Numbered from the stretch's first letter, positions 33,043 to 43,104 are shown. The stretch: 64,000 bases of DNA from Microbacterium salitolerans (GCF_019720895.1 NZ_JAHKSH010000005.1:62001-126000); one strand, 5' to 3'. Notes: generated from the letters alone by a model not told the origin. Made by a program: numbers and translations.

Positions 33043-34032
33043 TCAGTCCTCTTCGAGGATGCTGTCGGGCTGGATGTCGATCTTCGCCCCCGTGAGCTTG
33101 GCCGCGAGGCGGGCGTTCTGCCCCTCCTTGCCGATCGCCAGCGACAGCTGATAATCGGGGACGAGAGCGCGCACGGCCTTCGTCTTCTCATCGAGCACGA
33201 AGCTCGAGCTGACCTTGGCAGGCGACAGGGCATGCGCGACGAACGACGCGAGGTCGCTGTCGTAGTCGACGATGTCGATCTTCTCGCCCGCCAGCTCGTC
33301 CTGGACGGCGCGGACGCGACGTCCGAGCTCGCCGATGCACGAACCCTTCGCATTGATCGACGGATCGTTCGCGATCACCGCCATCTTCGTGCGGTGGCCC
33401 GCCTCGCGCGCCATCGATGTGATCTCGACCAGCCCGGACGCGATCTCGGGAACCTCGAGCGCGAACAGCTTGCGCACGAGACCGGGGTGCGTGCGCGAGA
33501 CCGTGATCGCCGGCCCCTTGGCCCCGCGACCGACGCTCGTCACGTAGACGCGGATGCGGGATCCGTGCGTGTACTCCTCACCGGGGACCTGCTCCTCCGG
33601 CGGAAGAATCGCCTCGACGGTGCCGAGATCGACGTGGATCATGCGCGGGTTCGGCCCCTGCTGCACGATGCCGGCGACGATGTCGCCCTCCTTGCCGCGG
33701 AACTCACCCAGCACGGCGTCGTCGGCGAGGTCGCGCAGACGCTGGCTGATGACCTGCTTCGCGGCGTAGGCGGCGATGCGCCCGAAGTCCTCGGGGTTCT
33801 GCTCCTCTTCGCCGACGATCGCACCCTCGTCGTCGGTCACGGGGACGAGCACCGCGACATGTCCCGTCTTGCGGTCGAGTTCGGCCCGCGCCCCCTCGGG
33901 GGGCTCTCCGGTCTGGGTGACGTGCTTGGCGAACGCCGTCAGCACGGCCTGTTCGATGATCCCTGCCAGCTCGTCGAACGGAATCTCTTTCTCACGCTCG
34001 ATCGAACGCAGCAATGCCAGATCGATGTCCAC
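33043..34032 (-). CDS. nusA: Transcription termination/antitermination factor NusA
   Basis: A 329-residue RNA-polymerase-associated factor. Order: N-terminal domain (IDLALLRSIEREKEIPFDELAGII), S1 domain (GKEGDIVAGIVQQ), KH1 (SVGRGAKGPAITVSRTHPGLVRKLF) and KH2 (KGSCIGELGRRVRAVQDELAGEKIDIV). It lacks the acidic repeats of E. coli NusA, as usual in actinobacteria. The GTG start at 34032 (MDIDLALL) has GGGAGG 6 nt upstream; an ATG 14 codons earlier has no such signal. rimP, normally just upstream, is absent here. Confidence 0.95.
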   Translation of the reverse strand: MDIDLALLRSIEREKEIPFDELAGIIEQAVLTAFAKHVTQTGEPPEGARAELDRKTGHVAVLVPVTDDEGAIVGEEEQNPEDFGRIAAYAAKQVISQRLRDLADDAVLGEFRGKEGDIVAGIVQQGPNPRMIHVDLGTVEAILPPEEQVPGEEYTHGSRIRVYVTSVGRGAKGPAITVSRTHPGLVRKLFALEVPEIASGLVEITSMAREAGHRTKMAVIANDPSINAKGSCIGELGRRVRAVQDELAGEKIDIVDYDSDLASFVAHALSPAKVSSSFVLDEKTKAVRALVPDYQLSLAIGKEGQNARLAAKLTGAKIDIQPDSILEED

Positions 34033-34112
34033 AGCGGCCTCCCTATTCAGCTCTCCCACCGACGCAGAGTTCACGCCGATATCTGCTCGAGCTTACCGGA
34101 TCGCTCCCGGCA

Positions 34113-35627
34113 TCACTCTGTGTGCCCGTGCAGGTGGTCTCGGTGCTTCTCGGCCTGGCTGCGCCTCGTGGGGAGGTCGATCGGCCCAGTGACGGAGTCG
34201 GCGTCCTCCCAGCAGCTGATGCCCGTCACGTCCGGCATGAGCGCGCGCGTGAAGACGGGATCCAGCCCCTCGCGCCGCTGCTGCGTGTAGTCCTTGAGAA
34301 GGCGGAACACGAGCCCCGACAGGAGAGCGACGGCGACGAGGTTGATCACGGCCATGACGCCCATCACCGCATCGGCCGTCGTCCACACGAGACTCGCCGA
34401 CACGACGGATCCCGCGAGGACGGCGAGCACCACGAGGATCCGGAACGTCGTCAGCACGGAGCTCTTCGACGAGATGAACTCCATGCTCGACTGGCCGTAG
34501 TAGTAGTTCCCGATGATCGAGCTGAACGCGAGGAGGAACACCACGATCGCGAGGGCGACCGACGCCCAGCTTCCGAGCGATGTCGTGAGCGCCGTCTCGG
34601 TGAGCTCGATCCCGCTGAGCCCGTCCCGCTCAAGAGGAACGGCCACGAGGATGATGAACGCCGTGATCGAGCACACGATCATGGTGTCGAAGTACACGCC
34701 GAGCGACTGCACGAGCCCCTGCTTGACCGGGTGCGTGACGGCGGCGGAGGCGCCGGCGTTCGGGGCGGATCCGAGGCCCGCCTCATTCGAGAACATCCCC
34801 CGCTTCACGCCGGTCATGATGATCTGCCCGAGAGTCGCGCCGAGGACCTCGTTGAACCCGAACGCCTCGGTGAAGATCGACGTGATCGCCGCGGGGAGCT
34901 GCTCGATGTTCATGACGATCACCGCGAGGCCGAGCAGCAGGAACGCGAGCGCCATGAGCGGCACGAGCGCCTGGGTGACGTGCGCGATGCGACGCACTCC
35001 GCCGAAGACGACGAGTGCGGTGAGCACCGCCGTGACGATGCCGACGCCGAGAGGAACCCAGCTGCCCTCGGGGCCGCCGAGCGTCGAGAGCGCCGACGTC
35101 ATCGTCACGGCGATCGTGTTCGCCTGCAGGGCGCTGAATGCGAACGGGAAGCAGAAGATGAGGATCACGGCGAACAGCACGCCCATCCAGCGTGCGCCGA
35201 GACCACGCGACATGTAATAGGCGGGCCCCCCATGGAAGCCGTCGCGGCCGCGCTCCTTGAAGAGCTGCGCGAGCGACGACTCCGCGAACGCCGAGGCCGC
35301 TCCGATCGTCGCCATGAGCCACATCCAGAACACCGCACCGGGGCCGCCTACGGCGATCGCCGTGCCGACGCCCGCGATGTTGCCGGTGCCCACGCGCGAC
35401 GCGGCCGACATCGTGAACGCCTGGAACGCGGACACGGACTGCGGCTTGCCGCTCTCGTCGCGGGGCGTCTTGTCGGTGAGCGTGCGGAACATCTCGGGGA
35501 TCAGGCGCAGCTGCACAGCGCCGCTGCGCACCGTGAGATAGATGCCGAGCACCGCGACGATGGGGAGAACGATCCAGGTCCAGAGAAGGTCGCCGCCTCC
35601 GGCGAGCCAGGATTCCACGGCAGTCAT
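34113..35627 (-). CDS. Sodium:alanine/glycine symporter (AGCS family)
   Basis: A 504-residue Na+-coupled amino-acid importer with about 11 membrane helices. The AGCS signature region GTGNIAGVGTAIAVGGPGAVFWMW is complete, followed by HGGPAYYMSRGLG and GMFSNEAGLGSAPNA. The last ~45 residues are hydrophilic and His-rich at the very end (HRDHLHGHTE). A TACTGT box 5 nt before the ATG gives it its own promoter. It sits where rimP is found in relatives; the link with nusA is position only. Confidence 0.93.
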   Translation of the reverse strand: MTAVESWLAGGGDLLWTWIVLPIVAVLGIYLTVRSGAVQLRLIPEMFRTLTDKTPRDESGKPQSVSAFQAFTMSAASRVGTGNIAGVGTAIAVGGPGAVFWMWLMATIGAASAFAESSLAQLFKERGRDGFHGGPAYYMSRGLGARWMGVLFAVILIFCFPFAFSALQANTIAVTMTSALSTLGGPEGSWVPLGVGIVTAVLTALVVFGGVRRIAHVTQALVPLMALAFLLLGLAVIVMNIEQLPAAITSIFTEAFGFNEVLGATLGQIIMTGVKRGMFSNEAGLGSAPNAGASAAVTHPVKQGLVQSLGVYFDTMIVCSITAFIILVAVPLERDGLSGIELTETALTTSLGSWASVALAIVVFLLAFSSIIGNYYYGQSSMEFISSKSSVLTTFRILVVLAVLAGSVVSASLVWTTADAVMGVMAVINLVAVALLSGLVFRLLKDYTQQRREGLDPVFTRALMPDVTGISCWEDADSVTGPIDLPTRRSQAEKHRDHLHGHTE

Positions 35628-35632
35628 GTCGG

Positions 35633-35638
35633 ACAGTA
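35633..35638 (-). promoter_or_regulatory. Leaderless -10 box for the AGCS symporter
   Basis: TACTGT on the minus strand, 5 nt before the ATG at 35627. Confidence 0.5.
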
Positions 35639-35670
35639 TGGCCGCAGTCAGCTGGGTCGCACCAGGGTGC

Positions 35671-35710
35671 GAACGGGCCCCACCTCGCGTCGGCGAGGTG
35701 GGGCCCGTTC
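35671..35710 (-). terminator. Hairpin terminator after the secreted nuclease gene
   Basis: An 18-bp perfect stem, GAACGGGCCCCACCTCGC with its complement at 35693-35710, around GTCG. It starts 12 nt past the nuclease stop. Confidence 0.9.
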
Positions 35711-35722
35711 AGCGATGCGGGA

Positions 35723-38527
35723 TCAGCAGGCGCCCAGCGACTCCCATGGGCCGTGCTTCCCCGCGGGATTCTGGTTGCGCGTCCACCACTGCGCCTCGAA
35801 CACCTCGCCGCCGCGCGTCACGTGCTCGCCGCCCTCGTATACCTGCGAACGCGTCCAGGACGCGATATCGCCCTGCTCGCAGGCGACGATCTCGCCCTGT
35901 TCCATCCAGGATCCCCAGGGCGTCGTGCCCGGCTTCTCGGTCGTCCACCACTGGGCGACGTACGTCGCTCCCTTGTGCGAGACGATGTCGCCGTCGGTGT
36001 AGACGTCGCCGCGCGTCCACTCGGCCGCCGGCTGCTCGGTCTCGGGCGCCTCGATGCCGACGAGGATCGGGTTGTGGTCGCTCGCGCGGAACACCGACTC
36101 GTCATACAGCAGCGTCGCGTTGTAGTTGTAGCGGCTGTATTCGTAGCCCACCTGCTCCTGGGCGTTGATCTGCCACACGTCGACGCCGGTGACGAGATCC
36201 ATGGCCGACTCGTTCGCGAAGACGTGGTCGAGGGATCCGTCCTGACCGTCGTAGTTGTACGTCGCCTCGCCGCCGTTGAGCGCGTAGTTGAGGTTCGTGA
36301 ATCCCCCGGCCTCGATCGCACGCGCGGGATCCTCCGCCGCGTAGGCGTTGAAGTCTCCCGCGAGGAACACGCTGTCGATGTCTGTGAGCTCCTGCACCTC
36401 GGCCGAGTACTCGACGAGGGCCTCGGCCTGCGCGACGCGGTCGGGGTTGGCATTGCCCTGGCCCGTGCCGTCGTCGGTGCCGGACCCCTTCGACTTGAAG
36501 TGGTTCGCCGACACGAGGAACGCGTCGTCGTCGTCCGCTCCCGCAGCCTTGAAGCCCTGGAACAGCGGTTCGCGCGCGTTGTGGAAGGCGGGGTCGCCTG
36601 TGAGGATGTGCGACGCGCCCACGAGCTCGACGTCGGCCGTGCGGAAGATGAAGGCGTTGCGGATCACATCCTCGTCGGACGGCACGCCCTCGGGGCTCGC
36701 GGCGTAGCTCCACACGCCCTCGCCGTCCTTCTCGTTGAGGGCGGCGACGAGCGTCTCGACGGCGACGTCGCGGTCCTTGCCGTAGTGCGACGAGTTCTCG
36801 ATCTCCTCGAGCGAGACGACCGACGCGCCGGTCCCGCTGATCGCATTCACGATCTTCGTCTCCTGGCGCTCGAAGCTCTCGGCCGTGGCCGCTCCGCGCG
36901 GACCGTTCGGCTCGCACCGGTTCGCGCCGATCGGCGTGCCCTCGCGGTCGTCGTACGTCGTGCAGGTGCCGAGCCCCTCGGCGACGAACTCCTCGGCCGT
37001 CGTCGGGAAGTAGTTCAGGACGTTGAAGGTCGCGAGCGTCAGGTCTCCCCCGACGTCCGCCGGTGCCGCGTTCTCGACGCGCTCATCGGAGAACGTCACG
37101 ACATCGGAGCCGTCGCCGGAGATCGGCGTCGTGGGCTGCAGCGCCCAGCCGCCGTAGCGGTAGTCGAGGACGAACGGCTGCTCGAACGCGACCTGCGCCC
37201 CGACGCGCACCGGGCTGTCGGTCGTCAGGTAGGACAGCGGCACGTCGGTCCGGCTGGAGAAATTCGTGCTGCGCGCGTCATCGAGCGTGATCGACTTCGC
37301 GGCGTTCTCGCGCTGCGCCTGCTCGATCGCCTGCACGTCGTGCGGGTCGATGTCGGCCGTGGGCTGACGCAGCGTCTCCTCGCCGACGGCGAGCCCGAAG
37401 GATCCGTAGAAGTTCGCGTCGTAGTTGTCGGTGACCGTGAACGGCGCCTCGACATGGACGAGCTCGCTCTGGTGCGCGTGCTTGCCCTCGTCGGTCGCGA
37501 CGGCCTCCCAGTCGGTCAGGGGCTCGACGTCGCCGAGATCCTCGTCGAGCACGACGATGTCGTCGACCGTGATCTCGGTGAGGCCGTCGTACTCGCTCAC
37601 CTCGCCCGAGACGCGCACGCTCTCGCCGATCTCGGCGCGGGCGCTGTCGCCCCACGCGAAGATCGCGTCGGACGCGCCGTCGGTCGGGTCGCCCGCCGGA
37701 TCCTGCATTGTGAACCCGTTGAAGCCGCCCTCTCGCCAATCGGCCGTGACGACGCCCTCGACGACGACCGTCTGCCCCTGCATCTCGGAGGCGTCGCCCG
37801 TGCCCTGCACCTCGGCGATCGTCGCCTCGACGACCGGCTCGTCGGTGGGGTCGGGCGTCGGCTCGGGCTCGCCCGGTGCGTCGCCCTCGCCGGCCGCGTT
37901 CGTCGGCGCCGGCGCGCCGACGGCGAAGTCGGCGGAGTTGTCATCGGTGTCGGCGCCGCCCTCGGCGCGCGACGCGCTCGTCGTGTTGCTGAGGCTCGGC
38001 GTCGCCGCGCCCTCGAACGAGACGGCGGATCCGTAGCCGACCATGTCGACGAGCCCTTCCGCGCCCGCGATGTCGCCCTCCGCGCCGTCGAACTGGCCGG
38101 TGCCCTCGTAGAGGTAGACACGCCCGTTCGATCCCGACAGCGCAAGCGAGCCGGTCTGGTCGGGCGCGGGAAGCGCCTGACTGCCGCCGCTGCCCTGGGC
38201 GAGCTGCACGAGGAAGTGCCCGCCCGGCTCGACAACGCCGTCGAGGTCGAGCGCGCCTCCCGATCCGCCGGCCGCCGACTTGTACTCGAGCCTCAGCTCG
38301 GCGAGGTCGACCGCCTCATCCGTCGGGTTGAACAGCTCGACGAAGTCGTGCGTGAGCGTGGCGCCGCTGTTGCCGCCGCCCCCGTAGACCTCGCTGATGA
38401 CGAGGCCGGAGCCGTCGGGAGCGGCGACGGCCGCCGTGGGTAGCGCGACGAGGCCGCTTGCGATGAGGCTGGCCCCGAGAAGGGCCGCCGCACCGCGCCG
38501 CGCGTGAGGTCGTGTCTTCGATGACAT
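35723..38527 (-). CDS. ExeM/NucH-type extracellular nuclease with chitin-binding modules
   Basis: A 934-residue exported nuclease. Signal peptide (RPHARRG, hydrophobic core, AVAAPDG), then a lamin-tail domain (LVISEVYGGGGNSGATLTHD ... VELFNPTDEAVDL), an OB-fold region as in ExeM (GQTVVVEGVVTADWREGGFN), and the endonuclease/exonuclease/phosphatase domain with LATFNVLNYF, VVSLEEIENSS, NHFKSKG, AGDFNAY and a final RASDHNPILVGI. Two CBM5/12 modules end the protein: WTRGDVYTDGDIVSHKG ... AQWWT and WTRSQVYEGGEHVTRGG ... AQWWT. It should degrade extracellular DNA while bound to chitin or a similar glycan. The ATG at 38527 has AGGAG 10 nt upstream. Confidence 0.9.
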   Translation of the reverse strand: MSSKTRPHARRGAAALLGASLIASGLVALPTAAVAAPDGSGLVISEVYGGGGNSGATLTHDFVELFNPTDEAVDLAELRLEYKSAAGGSGGALDLDGVVEPGGHFLVQLAQGSGGSQALPAPDQTGSLALSGSNGRVYLYEGTGQFDGAEGDIAGAEGLVDMVGYGSAVSFEGAATPSLSNTTSASRAEGGADTDDNSADFAVGAPAPTNAAGEGDAPGEPEPTPDPTDEPVVEATIAEVQGTGDASEMQGQTVVVEGVVTADWREGGFNGFTMQDPAGDPTDGASDAIFAWGDSARAEIGESVRVSGEVSEYDGLTEITVDDIVVLDEDLGDVEPLTDWEAVATDEGKHAHQSELVHVEAPFTVTDNYDANFYGSFGLAVGEETLRQPTADIDPHDVQAIEQAQRENAAKSITLDDARSTNFSSRTDVPLSYLTTDSPVRVGAQVAFEQPFVLDYRYGGWALQPTTPISGDGSDVVTFSDERVENAAPADVGGDLTLATFNVLNYFPTTAEEFVAEGLGTCTTYDDREGTPIGANRCEPNGPRGAATAESFERQETKIVNAISGTGASVVSLEEIENSSHYGKDRDVAVETLVAALNEKDGEGVWSYAASPEGVPSDEDVIRNAFIFRTADVELVGASHILTGDPAFHNAREPLFQGFKAAGADDDDAFLVSANHFKSKGSGTDDGTGQGNANPDRVAQAEALVEYSAEVQELTDIDSVFLAGDFNAYAAEDPARAIEAGGFTNLNYALNGGEATYNYDGQDGSLDHVFANESAMDLVTGVDVWQINAQEQVGYEYSRYNYNATLLYDESVFRASDHNPILVGIEAPETEQPAAEWTRGDVYTDGDIVSHKGATYVAQWWTTEKPGTTPWGSWMEQGEIVACEQGDIASWTRSQVYEGGEHVTRGGEVFEAQWWTRNQNPAGKHGPWESLGAC

Positions 38528-38693
38528 GCGAAGGGGTCTCCTGATGAGGTCGTCGGGTGAACCGGCGAGCGCCGGCGACTCCACGAGGGTGCCACCGGCG
38601 CGCTTCCGGATGCTTTCCCGCAGATGAACGGAACGGAAACTGGTCCGATCCTGCCCGTCATCTGCCGCCCAGGGAAGGCCCCTTCGTCGTTCG

Positions 38694-40460
38694 TCAGGCG
38701 GTGAGTCGCGCGAGCGCGTCGGCGAGCGGCATCGTCGCTCGGTCGCCCGACCGGCGATCCCAGAGCTCGACCTCGCCGTCCTTCGCGCCGCGTCCGACCA
38801 CGACGAGCTGCGGCATGCCGAGCATCTCGGCGTCGCCGAACTTCACGCCCGGCGAGACCTTGGGGCGATCATCGAGCAGGACCTCCCTGCCTGCCGCCTC
38901 AAGGCCCGCGACGAGCTCGTCGGCGAGGTCGTAGGCCTCCTGCCCCTTGCCGGTGGCCACGACATGGATGTCGAACGGCGCGACCGGCTCCGGCCAGATG
39001 AGCCCCTTGTCGTCGCTGAGCAGCTCGGCCATGATCGCCAGGACGCGCGTGACGCCGAAGCCGTACGAGCCCATCGTGACGGTGACCTGCTTGCCGTTCT
39101 CGTCGAGCACCTTGAGCCCGAGCGCCTCGGCGTACTTGCGACCGAGCTGGAAGACGTGTCCGATCTCCATGCCGCGCTCGAGCGTGACGGGACCGGATCC
39201 GTCGGGAGCCGGGTCGCCTTCGCGCACGTTCGCGACCTCGACGACGCCGTCGGCGGAGAAGTCGCGGCCCGCGACGAGACCGTGGACGTGGCGATCGGCG
39301 GCATTCGCACCGGTGATCCAGACCGTGCCCTCGACGACGCGCGGATCGAGCAGGTAGCGGATGCCCGAGGCCGACTCCTCGCCGAGCACGGCACCCGACT
39401 CGGACCAGGGGCCAATGAACCCCCGGACCAGCTGCGGGTGCTTCGCGAGATCCTCCGGCGTCGCGGCCTCGACCGCCGCGCCGTGGAAGGCGACCTCGGC
39501 GCGCTTGTCGTCGATCTCGCGGTCGCCGGGGAGACCGACGACGACGACCTCGCGGTCGCCGCCCGCGGGCGTCACCGCGAGGACGACGTTCTTGAGAGTG
39601 TGCGCCGCCGTCCAGCCGCCCGCGGGCGCTCCGGCGACGACGTCGTTCGCGTGGGACACGAGCGTCGCGATCGTCGTCGTGCCCGGCGAGTCGAAGACCG
39701 TGGGAGCGGGCCGGTCGTCGAACGGGACCGGGTCGGGGACGACGGTCGTGAACGCCTCGACGTTCGCCGTGTAGCCGCCCGCGCTGCGCACGAAGGTGTC
39801 CTCTCCCACCGGCGTCGGGTGCAGGAACTCCTCGCTGCGGGATCCGCCCATCGCTCCCGCGTCGGCGTCGACGATCTCGTACTCGATGCCGAGGCGCTGG
39901 AAGATGCGCTCGTAGGCGTCGCGCTGAGCCTGGTAGCTGTCGTCGAGGCCGGCGTCGGTGTGGTCGAACGAGTACGCGTCCTTCATCGTGAACTCGCGTC
40001 CGCGCAGCAGGCCCGCGCGCGGGCGCGCCTCGTCGCGGTACTTGTCCTGGATCTGGTAGATCGTGAGCGGCAGGTCCTTGTAGGACGTGCAGAGGTCCTT
40101 CACGAGCAGCGTGAAGGCCTCCTCGTGCGTCGGCGCGAGCAGATAGTCGGCGTCCCTGCGATCCTTGAGGCGGAACAGGGCGTCGCCGTATTCGTCCCAG
40201 CGGCCCGTCTGCTCGTAGGGCTCACGCGGCATCAGGGCCGGGAAGTGCACCTCCTGCGCACCCGCGGCCTCCATCTCCTCGCGGACGATGCGCTCGATCT
40301 TCGCCTTCACCTTGAGCCCCAGCGGGAGCCAGGCGAAGATGCCGGGCGCCTGGCGGCGGATGTACCCCGCGCGCACGAGCAGCTTGTGACTGCGCACCTC
40401 GGCGTCGGAGGGATCTTCACGGAGGGTGCGAACGAACAGCTTCGAGAGACGAGTGACCAC
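38694..40460 (-). CDS. proS: Prolyl-tRNA synthetase
   Basis: A 588-residue class II synthetase of the bacterial (ProRS1) kind. Class II motif 1 and 2 regions: [29 protein letters not shown] and [24 protein letters not shown]; motif 3 [16 protein letters not shown]. Between them lies an editing domain (YbaK/INS) of ~180 residues that removes Ala-tRNA(Pro). A C-terminal anticodon-binding domain follows. GTG start with TAGACT exactly 6 nt upstream, so leaderless. Confidence 0.96.
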   Translation of the reverse strand: MVTRLSKLFVRTLREDPSDAEVRSHKLLVRAGYIRRQAPGIFAWLPLGLKVKAKIERIVREEMEAAGAQEVHFPALMPREPYEQTGRWDEYGDALFRLKDRRDADYLLAPTHEEAFTLLVKDLCTSYKDLPLTIYQIQDKYRDEARPRAGLLRGREFTMKDAYSFDHTDAGLDDSYQAQRDAYERIFQRLGIEYEIVDADAGAMGGSRSEEFLHPTPVGEDTFVRSAGGYTANVEAFTTVVPDPVPFDDRPAPTVFDSPGTTTIATLVSHANDVVAGAPAGGWTAAHTLKNVVLAVTPAGGDREVVVVGLPGDREIDDKRAEVAFHGAAVEAATPEDLAKHPQLVRGFIGPWSESGAVLGEESASGIRYLLDPRVVEGTVWITGANAADRHVHGLVAGRDFSADGVVEVANVREGDPAPDGSGPVTLERGMEIGHVFQLGRKYAEALGLKVLDENGKQVTVTMGSYGFGVTRVLAIMAELLSDDKGLIWPEPVAPFDIHVVATGKGQEAYDLADELVAGLEAAGREVLLDDRPKVSPGVKFGDAEMLGMPQLVVVGRGAKDGEVELWDRRSGDRATMPLADALARLTA

Positions 40461-40466
40461 GGGATG

Positions 40467-40472
40467 AGTCTA
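40467..40472 (-). promoter_or_regulatory. Leaderless -10 box for proS
   Basis: TAGACT on the minus strand, exactly 6 nt before the GTG at 40460. Confidence 0.65.
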
Positions 40473-40533
40473 GGCCGGGCCCCTGGCAAACGACGCGCAG
40501 GAGCGCGCGAGAACGCATCCGCGCGCGGCTGGG

Positions 40534-40539
40534 TAGCGT
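40534..40539 (+). promoter_or_regulatory. Leaderless -10 box for the LLM oxidoreductase
   Basis: TAGCGT, exactly 6 nt before the ATG at 40546. Confidence 0.65.
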
Positions 40540-40545
40540 GAGGGC

Positions 40546-41439
40546 ATGAAGTTCTCGCTCTGGCTCCCCGCGAATCTGCCCTGGCGCGAGCTGCGCGCCG
40601 CCGCCCTGCATGCCGAGGCCGCGGGGTGGCGCGGAGTCTGGCTCGAAGACCATTTCATGGACAACACGGCAGAGCCCAACGACGGCTCCCGCGGCGAATG
40701 CCTCACGCAGCTGTCCGCGCTCGCCGCCGTCACCGAGCGCGTGCGCCTCGGCTCGATGGTTCTCGGCAACACGTACCGCTCCCCCGCGATCGTCGCGAAG
40801 CAGGCGGCGGCCCTGAGCGACATCGCGGACGGACGGTTCGTTCTCGGGATGGGCGCCGGGTGGCAGGAGAACGAGCACCGCGCGTTCGGTATCGAGTACG
40901 GGGACGTGCCGAGCCGGATCCGCTGGTTCCGCGAGGGACTCGAGGTCATCACGCGCCTGCGCGACGAGGAGTTCGTCGATCACTCCGGCGAGCGCTACGC
41001 CCTCGAGCGCGCGTCGCTGAACCCGCGGCCGCACGGGAGCCTGCCGGTCCTCGTCGGAGGCAAGGGCGAGAAGGTCATGCCGAAGATCGTCGCGCGCTAC
41101 GCGGACGAGTGGAACATGTGGTCGACGCCCGACCTCTTCTCCCGCAAGAACGCCATCTTCACGACGGCGCTCGAGACCGCGGGCCGATCGTCGTCGTCGC
41201 TCTGGCGCACGACACAGGCGCTGGTGTTCTTCGACGACGCCGAGAAGGCCGCGGCCGTGAACGCGAAGGGACGCCCTGCGATCGGCGGGTCGTCGCAGCA
41301 GCTCGTCGACCTCATGGGCGCATACGCCGCGGCGGGCGTCGACGAGTTCCTTCTGCCGGTGACGGCTCTGACGGACGCCTCGGCGATCGCCGATGCGTCC
41401 GACCGCTTCCTCGCCGAGGTCGCGGCGAAGGTCGAGTGA
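40546..41439 (+). CDS. LLM-class oxidoreductase, likely F420-dependent
   Basis: A 297-residue TIM-barrel flavin/F420-type enzyme. It shows MKFSLWLPANLPWREL, GWRGVWLEDHFM, ERVRLGSMVLGNTYRSPAIVAK and GRFVLGMGAGWQENEHRAFGI. The length and the GAGWQENEH block fit actinobacterial F420-dependent LLM families rather than FMN luciferase-like ones, though FMN use cannot be excluded. Substrate unknown. A VOC protein follows in the same direction 58 bp later, possibly a paired function. Separate from the LLM duo at 7-9 kb. Confidence 0.85.
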   Translation: MKFSLWLPANLPWRELRAAALHAEAAGWRGVWLEDHFMDNTAEPNDGSRGECLTQLSALAAVTERVRLGSMVLGNTYRSPAIVAKQAAALSDIADGRFVLGMGAGWQENEHRAFGIEYGDVPSRIRWFREGLEVITRLRDEEFVDHSGERYALERASLNPRPHGSLPVLVGGKGEKVMPKIVARYADEWNMWSTPDLFSRKNAIFTTALETAGRSSSSLWRTTQALVFFDDAEKAAAVNAKGRPAIGGSSQQLVDLMGAYAAAGVDEFLLPVTALTDASAIADASDRFLAEVAAKVE

Positions 41440-41497
41440 GAGCCACGGCGCCGGCCGACCTCTTGCGCCGCGCGGATCCGCCCCGCACGATGGCGAG

Positions 41498-41926
41498 ATG
41501 ACCGCCGCCATGGATCCCCGCATCAGCCTCGTCACGCTCGTCGTCGACGACGTCGAGCGCAGCCGCTCCTTCTACGTCGACGGCCTCGGCTGGCCGGCGG
41601 AGCTGATCGTGCCCGGCGAGGTGCTCATGATCCGCGTCGGCACGCGACAGATCCTCTCGCTGTGGCAGCGCGACAAGGCGCAGGCAGAGCTGGGCGAGAT
41701 CGCCCGGGGCGAGGGAGCGCCGCCCCTCACCCTGGCGCACAACGTCGCCTCGCGCGCCGACGTCGACGCGGCCGTGGAGGTCGCGCGTCGGGCCGGCGCG
41801 ACGATCGTCGCCGAACCGCTCGCGCGCGAGTGGGGCGGCTACTCGGCCTACATCGCGGATCCCGACGGGTTCCGGTGGGAGATCGCGCACAACCCCGGCC
41901 CGCTCGGAGACTCCCTGCTGCCGTGA
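41498..41926 (+). CDS. VOC family (glyoxalase/bleomycin-resistance fold) protein
   Basis: A 142-residue protein with two beta-alpha-beta-beta-beta modules: ISLVTLVVDDVERSRSFYVDGLGWPAE and PLTLAHNVASRADVDAAVEVARRAGATI, ending SAYIADPDGFRWEIAHNPG. The fold covers glyoxalases, dioxygenases and resistance proteins. The first module lacks an obvious metal His at its start, while the last segment carries the usual Glu (WEIAHNP). Function open. Start at 41498: a CACGAT box lies exactly 6 nt upstream. Confidence 0.85.
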   Translation: MTAAMDPRISLVTLVVDDVERSRSFYVDGLGWPAELIVPGEVLMIRVGTRQILSLWQRDKAQAELGEIARGEGAPPLTLAHNVASRADVDAAVEVARRAGATIVAEPLAREWGGYSAYIADPDGFRWEIAHNPGPLGDSLLP

Positions 41927-41939
41927 GGCGACGCTCGCG

Positions 41940-43091
41940 CTATGCGGTGATGACCTGCGCCGTGCCGGGAGCCGCGTCGGGACCCATCTCGTCGGCGAGG
42001 CGGTTCGCCTCCTGGATCAGCGTCTCGACGATGTCGGCCTCGGGCACCGTCTTGATGACCTCGCCCTTGACGAAGATCTGGCCCTTGCCGTTGCCGCTCG
42101 CGACGCCGAGGTCGGCGTCGCGCGCCTCGCCCGGCCCGTTGACGACGCAGCCCATGACCGCGACGCGCAGCGGCACCGTCATGTCCTTGAGGCCCTCGGT
42201 CACGTCGTCGGCGAGCGTGTAGACGTCGACCTGCGCGCGACCGCACGACGGGCACGACACGATCTCGAGCGTGCGCTCGCGCAGGTTGAGCGACTGCAGG
42301 ATCTGATGGCCGACCTTGACCTCCTCAGCCGGCGGAGCCGACAGCGAGACGCGGATCGTGTCGCCGATGCCCTCGCCGAGGAGGATGCCGAACGCCGTCG
42401 CCGATTTGATCGTGCCCTGGAACGCCGGGCCCGCCTCGGTCACGCCGAGGTGGAGCGGCCAGTCGCCGCGTTCGGCGAGCATGCGGTACGCCTGCACCAT
42501 CACGACGGGATCGTTGTGCTTGACGGAGATCTTGAAGTCGTGGAAGTCGTGCTCCTCGAAGAGCGACGCCTCCCAGACCGCCGACTCGACGAGCGCCTCG
42601 GGCGTCGCCTTGCCGTACTTCTCGAGCAGACGCCGGTCGAGGGATCCGGCGTTGACGCCGATGCGCAGGCTCACTCCCGCGTCCTGCGCCGCCTTCGCGA
42701 TCTCGCCGACCTTGTCGTCGAACCTGCGGATGTTGCCGGGGTTGACGCGCACAGCGCCGCAGCCGGCGTCGATCGCCTCGAAGACGTACTTCGGCTGGAA
42801 GTGGATGTCGGCGATGACGGGGATCTGGCTCTTCATCGCGATGATCTTGAGCGCCTCCGCGTCCTTGTCGGTCGGACACGCGACGCGCACGATCTCGCAG
42901 CCCGACGCCGTCAGCTCGGCGATCTGCTGCAGCGTGGCGTTGATGTCGTGCGTCTTCGTCGTGGTCATCGACTGCACGCTCACGGGGGCGTCGCCGCCGA
43001 CGGCGACTTTGCCCACGTCGATCTTCCGCGACTTGCGACGCGGGGCGAGGGTCACGGGAACGCGGGGCACACCGAGGTTCACTGCTGGCAC
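41940..43091 (-). CDS. ispG: 4-hydroxy-3-methylbut-2-enyl diphosphate synthase
   Basis: A 383-residue [4Fe-4S] enzyme, the penultimate MEP-pathway step. TIM-barrel parts include [30 protein letters not shown] and VRVNPGNI; the C-terminal cluster ligands are Cys in [13 protein letters not shown] and [17 protein letters not shown]. The GTG start at 43091 ([12 protein letters not shown]) is chosen because TAGGCT lies 7 nt upstream; much longer in-frame readings extend into the trp leader region. With dxr 8 kb away it makes the second MEP gene in the window. Convergent with the VOC gene. Confidence 0.95.
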   Translation of the reverse strand: MPAVNLGVPRVPVTLAPRRKSRKIDVGKVAVGGDAPVSVQSMTTTKTHDINATLQQIAELTASGCEIVRVACPTDKDAEALKIIAMKSQIPVIADIHFQPKYVFEAIDAGCGAVRVNPGNIRRFDDKVGEIAKAAQDAGVSLRIGVNAGSLDRRLLEKYGKATPEALVESAVWEASLFEEHDFHDFKISVKHNDPVVMVQAYRMLAERGDWPLHLGVTEAGPAFQGTIKSATAFGILLGEGIGDTIRVSLSAPPAEEVKVGHQILQSLNLRERTLEIVSCPSCGRAQVDVYTLADDVTEGLKDMTVPLRVAVMGCVVNGPGEARDADLGVASGNGKGQIFVKGEVIKTVPEADIVETLIQEANRLADEMGPDAAPGTAQVITA

Positions 43092-43098
43092 GTCCCCC

Positions 43099-43104
43099 AG
43101 CCTA
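43099..43104 (-). promoter_or_regulatory. Leaderless -10 box for ispG
   Basis: TAGGCT on the minus strand, 7 nt before the GTG at 43091. Confidence 0.6.

Noticed and set aside
35753-38443. Plus-strand open frame of 896 codons
   Set aside because: Mirror of the secreted nuclease; composition is repetitive Arg/Val/Ala without any known fold.
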